Below are positions 35,311-43,734 of a DNA stretch of 64,000 nt, piece by piece. Location of the stretch: NCBI GenBank assembly GCA_022072455.1, contig JAJVHY010000017.1, positions 124,001 to 188,000 of the forward strand, written 5' to 3'. Numbering within the stretch: the stretch's first letter is position 1; each line of letters starts with the position of its first letter. The notes below the pieces were generated by a model. It had not been told where the DNA came from. It was given only the letters and a program-made list of their open reading frames with translations, and did not search any database. The position numbers were made by a program, and so were the translations under genes. The DNA comes from Verrucomicrobiia bacterium. Lineage in GTDB: Bacteria > Verrucomicrobiota > Verrucomicrobiia > Palsa-1439.

Positions 35311-35335
35311 CTAAATACTGACCACTGAATACTGA
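35311..35335 (+). repeat. Right simple repeat flanking the four-helix-bundle gene
   Basis: A run built on ACTGA (ATACTGACCACTGAATACTG and neighbours) that ends on the start codon of the regulator gene. In inverted orientation it resembles the left repeat at 34843-34859. Confidence 0.65.
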
Positions 35336-35964
35336 TGACTCCCCACCCACCAACCGTCTTCATCGTGGACGACGATTTGTCCGTGCTCAAGGGATTGACG
35401 CGGTTGCTGCGGTCGGCCAAGCTGAACCCGGTTACCTTCGCTTCGCCCCAGGAGTTTCTCGACCGGCATGATCCGACGCAGCCCGGTTGTCTGGTGCTGG
35501 ATGTGGCGATGCCGGGGTTGGATGGATTACAGCTGCAACAGGCGTTGATCACCCGCGGCTGTGAGATTCCCATCATCTTTCTCACCGGCCACGGTGATAT
35601 CCCGATGAGTGTGCGCGCCATGAAACGCGGGGCGATTGATTTCCTGACCAAACCCGTCCGCGACGAGGACTTGCTGAAGGCGATTCGCGCCGCGCTCGTG
35701 GCTGATCAAAGCCGCCGGCAAGCCCAGGCTGAACTCGCCGGCATCCGGCACCGACTGGCGACACTGACAACGCGCGAACGCGAGGTCTTGGAGCACGTGC
35801 TGGCCGGACAATTGAACAAGCAGATCGCGGAAGATCTTGGGATTGTCGAAAAAACCATCAAGGTTCATCGCGGCCGCATGATGGAGAAGATGGGAGTTAC
35901 CTCTGTCGCCGAGTTGGTGCACCTCTGCGAACTGGCCGGTGTTAAAGCCATCTCAATCAGGTAG
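35335..35964 (+). CDS. FixJ-family response regulator (receiver + LuxR HTH)
   Basis: 209 aa. Receiver with VDDD at 11-14, phospho-acceptor D56 in LVLDVAMPG, LTGHGDIPMSVRAMKRGAIDFLTKP typical of FixJ, and a C-terminal LuxR-type helix-turn-helix (LTTREREVLEHVLAGQLNKQIAEDLGIVEKTIKVHRGRMMEKM). It is paired with the soluble PAS kinase at 32319-34848. The first copy of the palindromic motif lies 72 bases after its stop. I infer that it, or its paralogue at 57750, binds that motif. Close relative of the regulator at 57750-58379. Confidence 0.94.
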   Translation: MTPHPPTVFIVDDDLSVLKGLTRLLRSAKLNPVTFASPQEFLDRHDPTQPGCLVLDVAMPGLDGLQLQQALITRGCEIPIIFLTGHGDIPMSVRAMKRGAIDFLTKPVRDEDLLKAIRAALVADQSRRQAQAELAGIRHRLATLTTREREVLEHVLAGQLNKQIAEDLGIVEKTIKVHRGRMMEKMGVTSVAELVHLCELAGVKAISIR

Positions 35965-36035
35965 CCGCGACGGAAGAGAGCGGAGGCAGTCACCAGGATT
36001 CGGAGTTCGGTCAGGCGCGAGTCGCCTGCGCAAGG

Positions 36036-36051
36036 TTGGACTAAAGTCCAA
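36036..36051 (+). promoter_or_regulatory. Palindromic regulator site A (DUF1254-lipocalin unit)
   Basis: TTGGACTAAAGTCCAA, a perfect 7-bp inverted repeat with a 2-base centre. Its centre is 32 bases upstream of the centre of a candidate -10 (CATAGT, 36073-36078), and it lies 97 bases before the ATG of the DUF1254 gene. There is no independent -35 box, so activation at this site is the likely mode. Confidence 0.75.
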
Positions 36052-36147
36052 TTTTCGGCCCTGTCCTTATGCCATAGTTTTGCGAGCTGAACTCTTGAGT
36101 CAAACCAAGGGAATTCAGGCAACCGCGGCGACTTCGAGGATGGTTTT

Positions 36148-37566
36148 ATGAAAAGAATGCGATTCAACCGGTGGTGCTGGTTGGCGGCAGTAGTGCTTGC
36201 GGTGGGTGTGTGCGGAAGAGATTGGGCAGAGTCTCCAGCGCCGGCACCCACGGTGGCTGAGCCGGAACGGATCGCAATGGAAATTGGGACGGATGCTTAC
36301 CTCTACGGCTTGCCGGTCGTGCAGATGAAGCACTGGCGCGAGCAGTTCTTGAAACACACGCCGGCCAATCAATTCCGCCATTTCCGCGACTACGCCGGGA
36401 CCAACGCCCCCAGTGTCCCATCCCCGAATCCCGATGTTCTCTATTCCGTCGCTTGGCTCGATCTGACCAAGGAGCCGGTCCTGTTAAGCGTGATCGAGAA
36501 AGGTGACCGGTATTTTTCGTTTCAAGCCCAGAATGCGTATGGCGATAATGGGTTTTACGCCAGTCTTCACGGTCGCACCGACCGGATGGAACATCACGCA
36601 TATGTCGGCCCCGGCTGGAGCGGCAAACTCCCCGCTGGCGTCCAGCGCTTCGATAACGCAACCCGTTTGGTTGCACTTGTCGGTCGGACGTATGTTGCCG
36701 GCCCCGCAGACCTAGCTGCCGCCCGGGCTGTGCAGGACAGTTATCAACTGACTCCGCTCAGCCAATGGCCCCCGCCGCCAATCCAGTCAAAAACCAATTC
36801 CCCAAGCCATACCGCCACTGCAGCAGTTGTCGTCGGTGTTGCCAGCGAGGAGATCGAGCCCTTGCAGTTTTTTGCGCGCTTGGATGAATGTCTGCATGAA
36901 GAGCCGCCGACCTTTGAATACGCGGCCCCAATCGAGCGGTTCATTCAGATCGGGATCGGTGGCGCCACGCCATTCTCGCCGGCAGGCTTGGATCCGGCGA
37001 CGCGTGCGGGATTGCTCCGCGCAGTGCCGGCCGCCAAAGCACTGATCGCTGCCGCGAAGGCGAAATTGTCTTCAGTGAACGGCTGGATTATCCCGCCGGC
37101 AACGATCGGCAAGACGCGGGTTGACCTGATTGAACGTGCTGCGGTTGCCGCCACGCGCATTGGGATCAACTCGCAGCGCGAATGTCGCTACCTGGTGGGA
37201 CAGGCGGACGCCGCCGGACAGCCGCTTGCGTCGCCGGGGCGGTACGTCATTCGGTTTGAAAAAGACCAGCTCCCGCCGGTCGATGGGTTCTGGTCGCTCA
37301 CGGCCTACCGGGCGGCCGACCGAAGCTTGGTGGACAACCCAGCCGGCCGGTATGGGCTGAAAAGTCTCGACCCGGCATTGCGGCGCGGGGCCGATGGCTC
37401 CATTGAGGTGTCTCTGCAGAAAGAATCGCCGGGGCCGGATCGCGAAGCGAACTGGGTGCCGACACCCGCCGGCGAATTTGTGGTGATGCTCCGGATGTAT
37501 AACCCAAAATTATTTATTCGCGGTCCAAAATGGCAACCCCCCGTAATCCAAAAAATTGGTTCGTGA
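36148..37566 (+). CDS. DUF1254/DUF1214 domain secreted protein
   Basis: 472 aa. Signal peptide (RWCWLAAVVLAVGVCG), then DUF1254 (GTDAYLYGLPVVQMKHWREQF, NPDVLYSVAWLDLTKEPVLLSV, GDRYFSFQAQNAYGDNG) and C-terminal DUF1214 (GRYVIRFEKDQLPPVDGFWSLTAYRAADRSLVDNPAGRYGL). This architecture is common in proteobacteria and PVC bacteria; the function is unknown. It follows regulator site A and overlaps the lipocalin gene by 37 bases, so both form one unit. Confidence 0.9.
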   Translation: MKRMRFNRWCWLAAVVLAVGVCGRDWAESPAPAPTVAEPERIAMEIGTDAYLYGLPVVQMKHWREQFLKHTPANQFRHFRDYAGTNAPSVPSPNPDVLYSVAWLDLTKEPVLLSVIEKGDRYFSFQAQNAYGDNGFYASLHGRTDRMEHHAYVGPGWSGKLPAGVQRFDNATRLVALVGRTYVAGPADLAAARAVQDSYQLTPLSQWPPPPIQSKTNSPSHTATAAVVVGVASEEIEPLQFFARLDECLHEEPPTFEYAAPIERFIQIGIGGATPFSPAGLDPATRAGLLRAVPAAKALIAAAKAKLSSVNGWIIPPATIGKTRVDLIERAAVAATRIGINSQRECRYLVGQADAAGQPLASPGRYVIRFEKDQLPPVDGFWSLTAYRAADRSLVDNPAGRYGLKSLDPALRRGADGSIEVSLQKESPGPDREANWVPTPAGEFVVMLRMYNPKLFIRGPKWQPPVIQKIGS

Positions 37567-38069
37567 TCTTCAGTGGGGCGCTGGTCCTGTTGACGGGCTG
37601 CACGGCTGTGCCGAAGGGCGTCACACCGGTGACGGGGTTCGATGGGCCACGGTACACCGGGAAGTGGTATGAGGTGGCGCGTTTGGATCATTCGTTCGAG
37701 CGCGGTCTGACCCGCGTGACGGCGGAATACACGCTCAACAGCAACGGGAGCGTCACCGTGGTGAATCGTGGTTGGGATGCACGCGGGCAACGGTGGAAAG
37801 AGGTGCGCGGCCGGGCGAAGTTTCGGGGCGACCAGTCGGTCGGGAGTTTGCAGGTTTCGTTTTTCGGTCCGTTCTACGGCGGCTATCACGTCCTCGCCCT
37901 CGACAAGAACGGGTATGGGTACAGCATGGTTTGCGGCCCGACCCGGTCGTATCTCTGGATTCTTGCCCGGCAACCAACGCTGGATGACGCGGTGCGGACG
38001 GCTTTGGTGGAACAGGCCCGCGAGCTCGGGTTCGCGGTGGACCAGCTGATCTGGGTGGACCAAAACTAG
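37530..38069 (+). CDS. Lipocalin family lipoprotein (Blc-like)
   Basis: 179 aa. Lipobox VLLTGC near residue 24 marks an outer-membrane lipoprotein. The lipocalin signature GKWYEVARLDHSFERGL follows, with YSMVCGPTRSYLWILARQPTL near the end, as in Blc, which binds lysophospholipids. The ATG lies 36 bases inside the DUF1254 gene, so translation is coupled. It belongs to the unit behind site A. Confidence 0.92.
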   Translation: MATPRNPKNWFVIFSGALVLLTGCTAVPKGVTPVTGFDGPRYTGKWYEVARLDHSFERGLTRVTAEYTLNSNGSVTVVNRGWDARGQRWKEVRGRAKFRGDQSVGSLQVSFFGPFYGGYHVLALDKNGYGYSMVCGPTRSYLWILARQPTLDDAVRTALVEQARELGFAVDQLIWVDQN

Positions 38070-38079
38070 TGCGCGCCGG

Positions 38080-38095
38080 TTAGACTAAGGTCCAA
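38080..38095 (+). promoter_or_regulatory. Palindromic regulator site B (head of the 15.5 kb gene run)
   Basis: TTAGACTAAGGTCCAA, an imperfect copy of the palindrome, 10 bases after the lipocalin stop. Its centre is 34 bases upstream of the centre of a candidate -10 (TAGAGT, 38119-38124). The first gene downstream starts with GTG at 38134. Confidence 0.7.
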
Positions 38096-38133
38096 TTCTC
38101 ACCGCCGGTGGCCGTCGCTAGAGTCGCCACACT

Positions 38134-38514
38134 GTGAGCAAGGAACATCCCCTCGTTGCCGTGGTGGACGACGAAGAATCAGTGCGGAAAGCCCTGCAAC
38201 GCCTGCTGCGCTCGGTCGGAATGACGACGGAGGCATTCGCCACCGGCGCGGAGTTTTTGCAATCGCTCGCCGACCACAAACCGGATTGCATCGTGCTGGA
38301 CATCCACATGCCGGGAATGACGGGGTTTGAAGTGCAGGCGCGACTCGCAGTGGCCGGCCCACCGTTGCCGGTCGTCATCATCACTGGGTACGACTCGCCC
38401 GAGACCCAAAACCGGGTGATGACAGCCGGGGCCTCGGCTTACTTGCGAAAACCAATCAACGACGAGGCGCTGTTGGCGGCTATTCATCGCGCGATCGGAG
38501 GCACGCCGGCATGA
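38134..38514 (+). CDS. Single-domain response regulator (receiver)
   Basis: 126 aa with a GTG start. Receiver only: VDDEE at 11-15, D56 in IVLDIHMPGMTG, ITGYD, and Lys in YLRKPIND. It is the first gene behind site B and overlaps the following lipoprotein gene by four bases. Without an output domain it could compete for phosphate from the FixL-like kinases, giving feedback on the regulon. A counterpart with the same position (behind site D) is at 58444. Confidence 0.9.
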   Translation: MSKEHPLVAVVDDEESVRKALQRLLRSVGMTTEAFATGAEFLQSLADHKPDCIVLDIHMPGMTGFEVQARLAVAGPPLPVVIITGYDSPETQNRVMTAGASAYLRKPINDEALLAAIHRAIGGTPA

Positions 38515-38885
38515 GCAGGATTCATTGGTTGGCGCTGGTCGTCCTCCTTGGCGTTGGGTGCAACAGCCGGTCGTCGTCCTACGAGGTTCTCAAGGGTCAA
38601 TGGGAACGCCCCGACGGTGGTTATGTCATCGCCATCACCAATGTGACGGCTACCGGCGCGTTGGGGGCCGGCTACTTCAATCCCAAGCCGATTCATGTGG
38701 GCCGGGCCCAAGCCACGCGGGAAGCCGGCCAGCTCCAAGTGCTCATCGAGTTGCAGGATGTGAATTATCCCGGCTCGACCTACAAGCTGACCTTCGATCA
38801 GGCCGCTGACCAATTGAAGGGGACGTATTATCAGGCGGTCGCCAAGCAAACGTATCCCATTTACTTCACGAGGTTGAAGCCATGA
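38511..38885 (+). CDS. Small hypothetical lipoprotein
   Basis: 124 aa. Lipobox LGVGC near residue 17, then a compact beta-rich domain (GQWERPDGGYVIAITNVTATGALGAGYFNPKPIHVG...YKLTFDQAADQLKGTYYQAV). The pattern of a strand-rich single domain with YFNP resembles small periplasmic lipoproteins often found beside sulfatases; I do not know a named function. Four-base overlaps with the receiver before it and the sulfatase maturase after it. Confidence 0.82.
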   Translation: MSRIHWLALVVLLGVGCNSRSSSYEVLKGQWERPDGGYVIAITNVTATGALGAGYFNPKPIHVGRAQATREAGQLQVLIELQDVNYPGSTYKLTFDQAADQLKGTYYQAVAKQTYPIYFTRLKP

Positions 38886-40225
38886 GCGCCCCGCTCCAAG
38901 ACGCGTGGAGTGCCGCGCGCGTGGCGGTTCTCGATCCGGATGGCACGCGCCGCGCCGTTGATAAATATGATGCGCCGGCACTGGCGGCCAACAGCGGGCC
39001 GGTGAACTTCCATGTGATGGCCAAGCCGGTCGGCTCGATCTGCAACATCGACTGCACTTATTGCTTTTACCTGCACAAAGAACATCTGCCCGGCGGCCCC
39101 GGTGCGGCGCGGATGTCGGACGAGACGCAGGAGACGTTCATCCGTCAATACATGGCCGGCGTGACCGGGCCCGAGGTGACGTTCACGTGGCAGGGCGGCG
39201 AGCCGATGTTGCGCGGGTTGGACTTTTACCGGCGGGCGGTGGCGTTGCAGAAAAAGTATGCCCGACCCAAACAGACGGTGAACAACGATTTGCAGACGAA
39301 CGGGACGTTGCTCGACGAGGAATGGTGCGCATTTCTCAAGGAGCACAAGTTTCTCGTCGGGCTGAGCATTGACGGACCGCGCGAGATTCACGACCAATAC
39401 CGGGTGGACAAGGGCGGCCAGCCGACGTTCCACCGGGTGATGCATGGGCTGGCGTTGCTCAAAAAGTTCGGCATCCGCTTCAACACCCTGACGTGCGTCA
39501 ACCGGCACAACGCCCGCAAGCCGGTTGATATCTACAAGTTTCTCCGCGACGAAATCGGTTCGACGTACATGCAGTTCGCGCCGATTGTGGAATACCGGGC
39601 TTTCAAGCAGCGCTCGGTGCAAGCGCAAAACCAAGCGCAGCCGGCGCCGCGCGAGTGCGATCCAGAGTCGCGGCCCGGTCATCCCAACTCGATTGTCACG
39701 GACTGGTCGGTGGACCCGGAGGATTGGGGCTATTTCCTTTGCCGGCTGTTTGACCGGTGGGTGCAGCGGGATGTCGGCAAGATTTACGTCAACCAGTTCG
39801 AGACGCTCATCGCGCAGCATCTTGGCGAACCGTCGCAGATGTGTGTGTACAGCGAGAACTGCGGCAAGGCCGTGGCGGTGGAGCACGATGGCAGTCTCTA
39901 TTCGTGCGATCATTTTGTGTATCCCGATTACCGGATCGGCCATCTCGCCGACGGCAACCTGCGCCAGACGGTGCTTGCGCGGGACCAGGTGAAGTTCGGC
40001 TATGCGAAAAGCGAAATGCTGCCGCAATACTGCCGGCAATGTTCATTTCTCAGCGACTGCTGGGGAGAATGTCCGAAGAACCGCATCCTTCGCACGGCTA
40101 CCGGCGAACCGGGGCTGAATTACCTGTGTCGGGGGTTGAAAACATTTTACGCACACGCGCTGCCGCAGATTGATCGGATCGTGGCCGGCTTGCGCGCCAA
40201 CAAAACCAAAGGAGCCAGACCATGA
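38882..40225 (+). CDS. Anaerobic sulfatase-maturating enzyme (radical SAM, SPASM)
   Basis: 447 aa. The radical-SAM cluster ligands are C54, C58 and C61 in CNIDCTYCFYLHK; the Gly-rich FTWQGGEPML follows. The C-terminal SPASM cysteines (CVYSENCGKAVAVEHDGSLYSCDHF, YCRQCSFLSDCWGECPKN) bind two more Fe-S clusters. Such enzymes oxidise the active-site Ser or Cys of sulfatases to formylglycine without oxygen. It overlaps the downstream sulfatase by four bases, whose active site is Ser, which only this type of enzyme can convert. Cytoplasmic, acting before export. Confidence 0.95.
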   Translation: MSAPLQDAWSAARVAVLDPDGTRRAVDKYDAPALAANSGPVNFHVMAKPVGSICNIDCTYCFYLHKEHLPGGPGAARMSDETQETFIRQYMAGVTGPEVTFTWQGGEPMLRGLDFYRRAVALQKKYARPKQTVNNDLQTNGTLLDEEWCAFLKEHKFLVGLSIDGPREIHDQYRVDKGGQPTFHRVMHGLALLKKFGIRFNTLTCVNRHNARKPVDIYKFLRDEIGSTYMQFAPIVEYRAFKQRSVQAQNQAQPAPRECDPESRPGHPNSIVTDWSVDPEDWGYFLCRLFDRWVQRDVGKIYVNQFETLIAQHLGEPSQMCVYSENCGKAVAVEHDGSLYSCDHFVYPDYRIGHLADGNLRQTVLARDQVKFGYAKSEMLPQYCRQCSFLSDCWGECPKNRILRTATGEPGLNYLCRGLKTFYAHALPQIDRIVAGLRANKTKGARP

Positions 40226-42021
40226 AATCCACGCACATACTCACCGCGCTCAGCTTGCCGCTGTGTGCCACGACCGGCTTTTCCCAAGCCGTCGAGATGA
40301 AGCAAGAACCAAAGAGCCAGCGACCGAATATCGTCATCATCTTGGGGGACGACCTGGGGTATTCGGATCTGGGTTGTTTCGGGGGCGAAATCAAGACGCC
40401 GAACTTCGATGCGCTCGCCAAAGAGGGAGTGCGCTTCAATCAGTTCTACACCTCCGCCAGTTCTTCCCCCACGCGGTCCATGCTGCTCAGCGGCGTGGAC
40501 ACGCATCTCAACGGCATGGGCAACATGAGCGAGATGACGGCGCCCAACCAAATGGGCGTGCCCGGTTATGAAGGGTATCTGAATAACCGCGTCACGACGC
40601 TCCCGCAACTGCTCAAGGATGCCGGCTACCACACCTATATGGCCGGCAAATGGCACATGGGCAAACAGCCCGACCAAATCCCAGCGGCACGCGGGTTTGA
40701 GCGTGACTTCGCGCTGCTCGACGGCGCTGGCAGCTATTGGGACATGATGAATTTCAGCGCCAACACTCCGAAATCCACGTTCACCGAAGATGGACGCTAC
40801 CTCAAATCACTGCCCAAGAATTACTACGCCACGAAGACCTACACCGACAAAATGATCGGTTACATCGAGGCCAACCGGGCCGACGGCAAACCGTTCTTCG
40901 CGTATATGTCGCACCAGGCGCCGCACGACCCGTATCATCTGCCGCGCGAATGGCGCAACCGCCACGTGGGCGAATACGACAAGGGTTGGGACGTGGTGCG
41001 CCAGGAACGGCTGCAGCGCCAGATTGAAATGGGCCTCGTGCCCAAAGGCACGGAACTGGCCGAGCGCATGTGGTTCATCCCCCAAGCCTCGCTGCTGGCA
41101 CCCGCGACAAAAATGATCATGGGCAAAAAGATGGAGCTGTACGCCGGCCTGGTGGAGAACGTGGACTACCACACCGGGCGGCTGATTGATTATCTCAAGA
41201 AGATCGGCGAGTACGACAACACGATCTTCATTGTGTTCGGGGACAACGGCGCGGAAGGAACCGACCTCTTCGCGCAGATTGTGGGCTCGGCCGGCACGGC
41301 GAATTACCTGTTCGCTGCGATTGCCTGGTCGCAGACGCATCCCAACGCCTGGGGTGATCCGCAGTCCTACGTCGGCTACGGCCCGATGTGGGCGCAGGTT
41401 TCGATGACTCCGTTCAGCCAATACAAGGGCAACTTGGCCGAGGGCGGCATCCACAATTGCCTCATCGTCAAGGGCCCGGTCGTCAAACGCCCCGCCGGGA
41501 GCATCAACGGCGGCTTTATGCACGTGGCGGACATCATGCCCACGCTACTCGAAGTGGCCGGCGCCAGTTATCCCAAGACGGTCAACGGTCAGGAGCCGCC
41601 ACCGCTGATCGGCAAGTCATGGGTCAAGATGCTGGCGGGTGAAGAAGAGTCGCCGCGTTCCGGACAGGACTACATGGCGTGGGAGATTTTCGGCAACCGC
41701 GCCGTCCGGCAGGGCGACTGGAAGCTGATCTGGCAATACAAACCCTTCGGCACGGGGGACTGGCAGTTGTTCAATCTCGCCACCGATTTGAGCGAACGCC
41801 ATGATCTGGCCACCCAGCAGCCCGAGAAGGTCAAGTCGCTCGTGGCGCTCTGGGACAAGTACGTTCAAGACAACAAGGTGATCCTGCCCGACCGCGTCAT
41901 TTGGGAGCAACAGGAAAAGCGGCTTCCCGATCGCTATCCGGTGGTGGACGGTTTCCCGCCGCTCATCTCCCAGAAGCAGTTTATCCCACCGGCGAATATG
42001 ATGGCCGATCCGAAACCTTGA
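40222..42021 (+). CDS. Arylsulfatase, Ser-type, exported
   Basis: 599 aa. Signal peptide ending near FSQA, metal ligands in DDLGYSD near residue 43, and the formylglycine site S81-S-P-T-R85 (Ser form of C/S-x-P-x-R) followed by SMLLSG. KWHMGK and GDNGAEG supply further active-site residues. It should hydrolyse sulfate esters in the periplasm. The C-terminus contains GDWKLIW and a PDRVIWE tail as in bacterial arylsulfatases. Four-base overlap with its maturase. Substrate unknown; no carbohydrate-active enzymes are nearby, so polysaccharide use is not supported. Confidence 0.94.
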   Translation: MKSTHILTALSLPLCATTGFSQAVEMKQEPKSQRPNIVIILGDDLGYSDLGCFGGEIKTPNFDALAKEGVRFNQFYTSASSSPTRSMLLSGVDTHLNGMGNMSEMTAPNQMGVPGYEGYLNNRVTTLPQLLKDAGYHTYMAGKWHMGKQPDQIPAARGFERDFALLDGAGSYWDMMNFSANTPKSTFTEDGRYLKSLPKNYYATKTYTDKMIGYIEANRADGKPFFAYMSHQAPHDPYHLPREWRNRHVGEYDKGWDVVRQERLQRQIEMGLVPKGTELAERMWFIPQASLLAPATKMIMGKKMELYAGLVENVDYHTGRLIDYLKKIGEYDNTIFIVFGDNGAEGTDLFAQIVGSAGTANYLFAAIAWSQTHPNAWGDPQSYVGYGPMWAQVSMTPFSQYKGNLAEGGIHNCLIVKGPVVKRPAGSINGGFMHVADIMPTLLEVAGASYPKTVNGQEPPPLIGKSWVKMLAGEEESPRSGQDYMAWEIFGNRAVRQGDWKLIWQYKPFGTGDWQLFNLATDLSERHDLATQQPEKVKSLVALWDKYVQDNKVILPDRVIWEQQEKRLPDRYPVVDGFPPLISQKQFIPPANMMADPKP

Positions 42022-42068
42022 GCGCGGCCAAATCCAAAACATGACCCCCTTAAAGAAAGAAAAATACC

Positions 42069-43046
42069 ATGAATAACAAAATCAAATCCCTCCACCTCGG
42101 GATCGCCATCCTTGCCTTCACCATCATCTGCCCGATGTTCGCCTCCGCGCAGGTGCCGCCCCGCTTCTATTGGAAAAGCCTGGCCGGTGGGCAAGCCGTC
42201 CCGGTGATTTTCCAATCACTAAACGCCAACGCCAATCCCTTGGACCCGTCGTCCTTCATCCCGTCCGATGCTCAAGTGGAGGCCAATGTCGCGACGGTTG
42301 GTTACGCGATAATGCTGCCCATGTTCGACCGCACGCTCACCCTCGCGATTCTGGAGCCGATGGGCCGGGTTTCCGGCACGACCACGATCGCGGGGAAGAG
42401 TTACAACGAGGACGCGACCGGATTCGGCGACCCGACGTTGGAAGTGGGGTACAACCTGATCGGCCCCAAGGCGATCAAGAACATTCCCGACATGCTGCGG
42501 TATGAGCCGAAGTTCTCGCTCGACCTGATCGTGGATATCGCGTTCCCCATCGGCGAGTACGACAACGACCAATCGCTAAACCTTGGCCAGAACCGCTGGT
42601 ATGGCCGCGTCGGCGCGCCGATCGTTTGGCAGATCGGCCCGTGGGTGCCCGGCCGGCGCACCACCCTCGAACTGTTTCCCTCGGTGTGGTTCTACAGTGA
42701 TAACACCGACTTTGTGGGCCAAACGCTGAGCACGGACCCCCTGTTCCACCTGGAAGCGCATTTGACCCGTGACATCACGGAGCATTTCTGGGCCTCCTTC
42801 GACACGACTTGGAAGGCAGGCGGCAAGGCGAGCCTGGACGGAGTGGAAGGTTCGTCGCTGAATACCTTGGCTGTTGGTATCACCCTTGGCTACCAGATTA
42901 ACGATAACCTCTCACTGACTGCCGGTTACATGACGACGGTCAATGACAGCGACCCTGGCGATATGCAGATGGACGCCTTTCGAATCTCATTCACGTACGG
43001 TTGGCACCCCATGGTGCAGGGAATGAACCGGCTGAAGAGCGAGTGA
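42069..43046 (+). CDS. Outer-membrane beta-barrel transporter-like protein (MetA-pathway phenol degradation-like)
   Basis: 325 aa with signal peptide (ILAFTIICPMFASAQ). Strand-rich with motifs of the MetA-pathway phenol degradation/transporter family: NEDATGFGDPTLEVGYNLIGPKAIK, DLIVDIAFPIGEYDNDQSLNLGQNRWYGR, FPSVWFYSDNTDFVG and a final aromatic-rich strand. Members are assumed to be outer-membrane channels for hydrophobic compounds. It lies 47 bases after the sulfatase, suggesting uptake of the sulfatase substrate or release of its product. Confidence 0.82.
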   Translation: MNNKIKSLHLGIAILAFTIICPMFASAQVPPRFYWKSLAGGQAVPVIFQSLNANANPLDPSSFIPSDAQVEANVATVGYAIMLPMFDRTLTLAILEPMGRVSGTTTIAGKSYNEDATGFGDPTLEVGYNLIGPKAIKNIPDMLRYEPKFSLDLIVDIAFPIGEYDNDQSLNLGQNRWYGRVGAPIVWQIGPWVPGRRTTLELFPSVWFYSDNTDFVGQTLSTDPLFHLEAHLTRDITEHFWASFDTTWKAGGKASLDGVEGSSLNTLAVGITLGYQINDNLSLTAGYMTTVNDSDPGDMQMDAFRISFTYGWHPMVQGMNRLKSE

Positions 43047-43096
43047 TGACCGACGCCGCGCCGGCCCGCTCTCAAAAAAACTTAAGGCTACCGAAA

Positions 43097-43726
43097 ATGA
43101 TACAGATAAAAATGTTCAGGAAACCCAAGCTCGCCATCGCACCGGTCGTTGTCTGGCTGGCCGTGGTCGCATGCTCCTCGCCGCCGGCAAGTGAAAAATC
43201 GGCGATGTCGGCTTATCAGGAAGGCGTACCGGGCGGACTGATCGCGCGCACCGTCAAAACCAGCGCGACCGTGACCCGCATTGACGCCACTACCCGCAAG
43301 GTGACGCTCGTGGGGCGCGACGGCAAAGAGTTCACAGTCAAAGCCGGCCCGGAAGTCAGCAACTTCGCCGCGATTCAAGTTGGGGACAATGTCACCGCGA
43401 CGGTCACGGAGGAGTTGGTGATATTTCTCAAAGGGAAGTATGAACCGATCCCCGATGATGGGCGCGCCGTTGCGGTTGCAGTGGCTCCCAGCGGCGCCAA
43501 ACCGGGGGGCGTGCTGGCCGATACCGTGCAGGTTACCGCCACAGTTGTCGGGCTGGATCTCAATCGCCATCAAGCCAAACTCCAATTCCCAGATGGCACA
43601 ATCAAAACGATTGGAGTGCGCCAAGACGTCGATCTGCGCCAGCGGAAGATCGGCGAGGAAGTCGTCCTGCGCAGCACGGAAGTGGTGGCCATTCTGGTGG
43701 AAAAACAATCAACCAACCGAAAGTAG
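43097..43726 (+). CDS. Lipoprotein with two tandem beta domains
   Basis: 209 aa from the ATG at 43097, chosen for the TAAGG nine bases before it; the ATG at 43112 is an alternative. A lipobox-like VVAC ends the signal segment. Two similar units follow (TSATVTRIDATTRKVTLVGRDGKEFTVKAGPEV... GDNVTATV and VTATVVGLDLNRHQAKLQFPDGTIKTIGVRQDV... GEEVVLR), like a duplicated DUF5666/OB-type domain. Function unknown. It lies in the co-directional run behind site B. Confidence 0.78.
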   Translation: MIQIKMFRKPKLAIAPVVVWLAVVACSSPPASEKSAMSAYQEGVPGGLIARTVKTSATVTRIDATTRKVTLVGRDGKEFTVKAGPEVSNFAAIQVGDNVTATVTEELVIFLKGKYEPIPDDGRAVAVAVAPSGAKPGGVLADTVQVTATVVGLDLNRHQAKLQFPDGTIKTIGVRQDVDLRQRKIGEEVVLRSTEVVAILVEKQSTNRK

Positions 43727-43734
43727 GGAGCACA

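Noticed and set aside
38882-42021. Polysaccharide utilisation locus
   Set aside because: No SusC/SusD pair and no glycoside hydrolase lies near the sulfatases; the TonB receptor is 24 kb away in an unrelated context.
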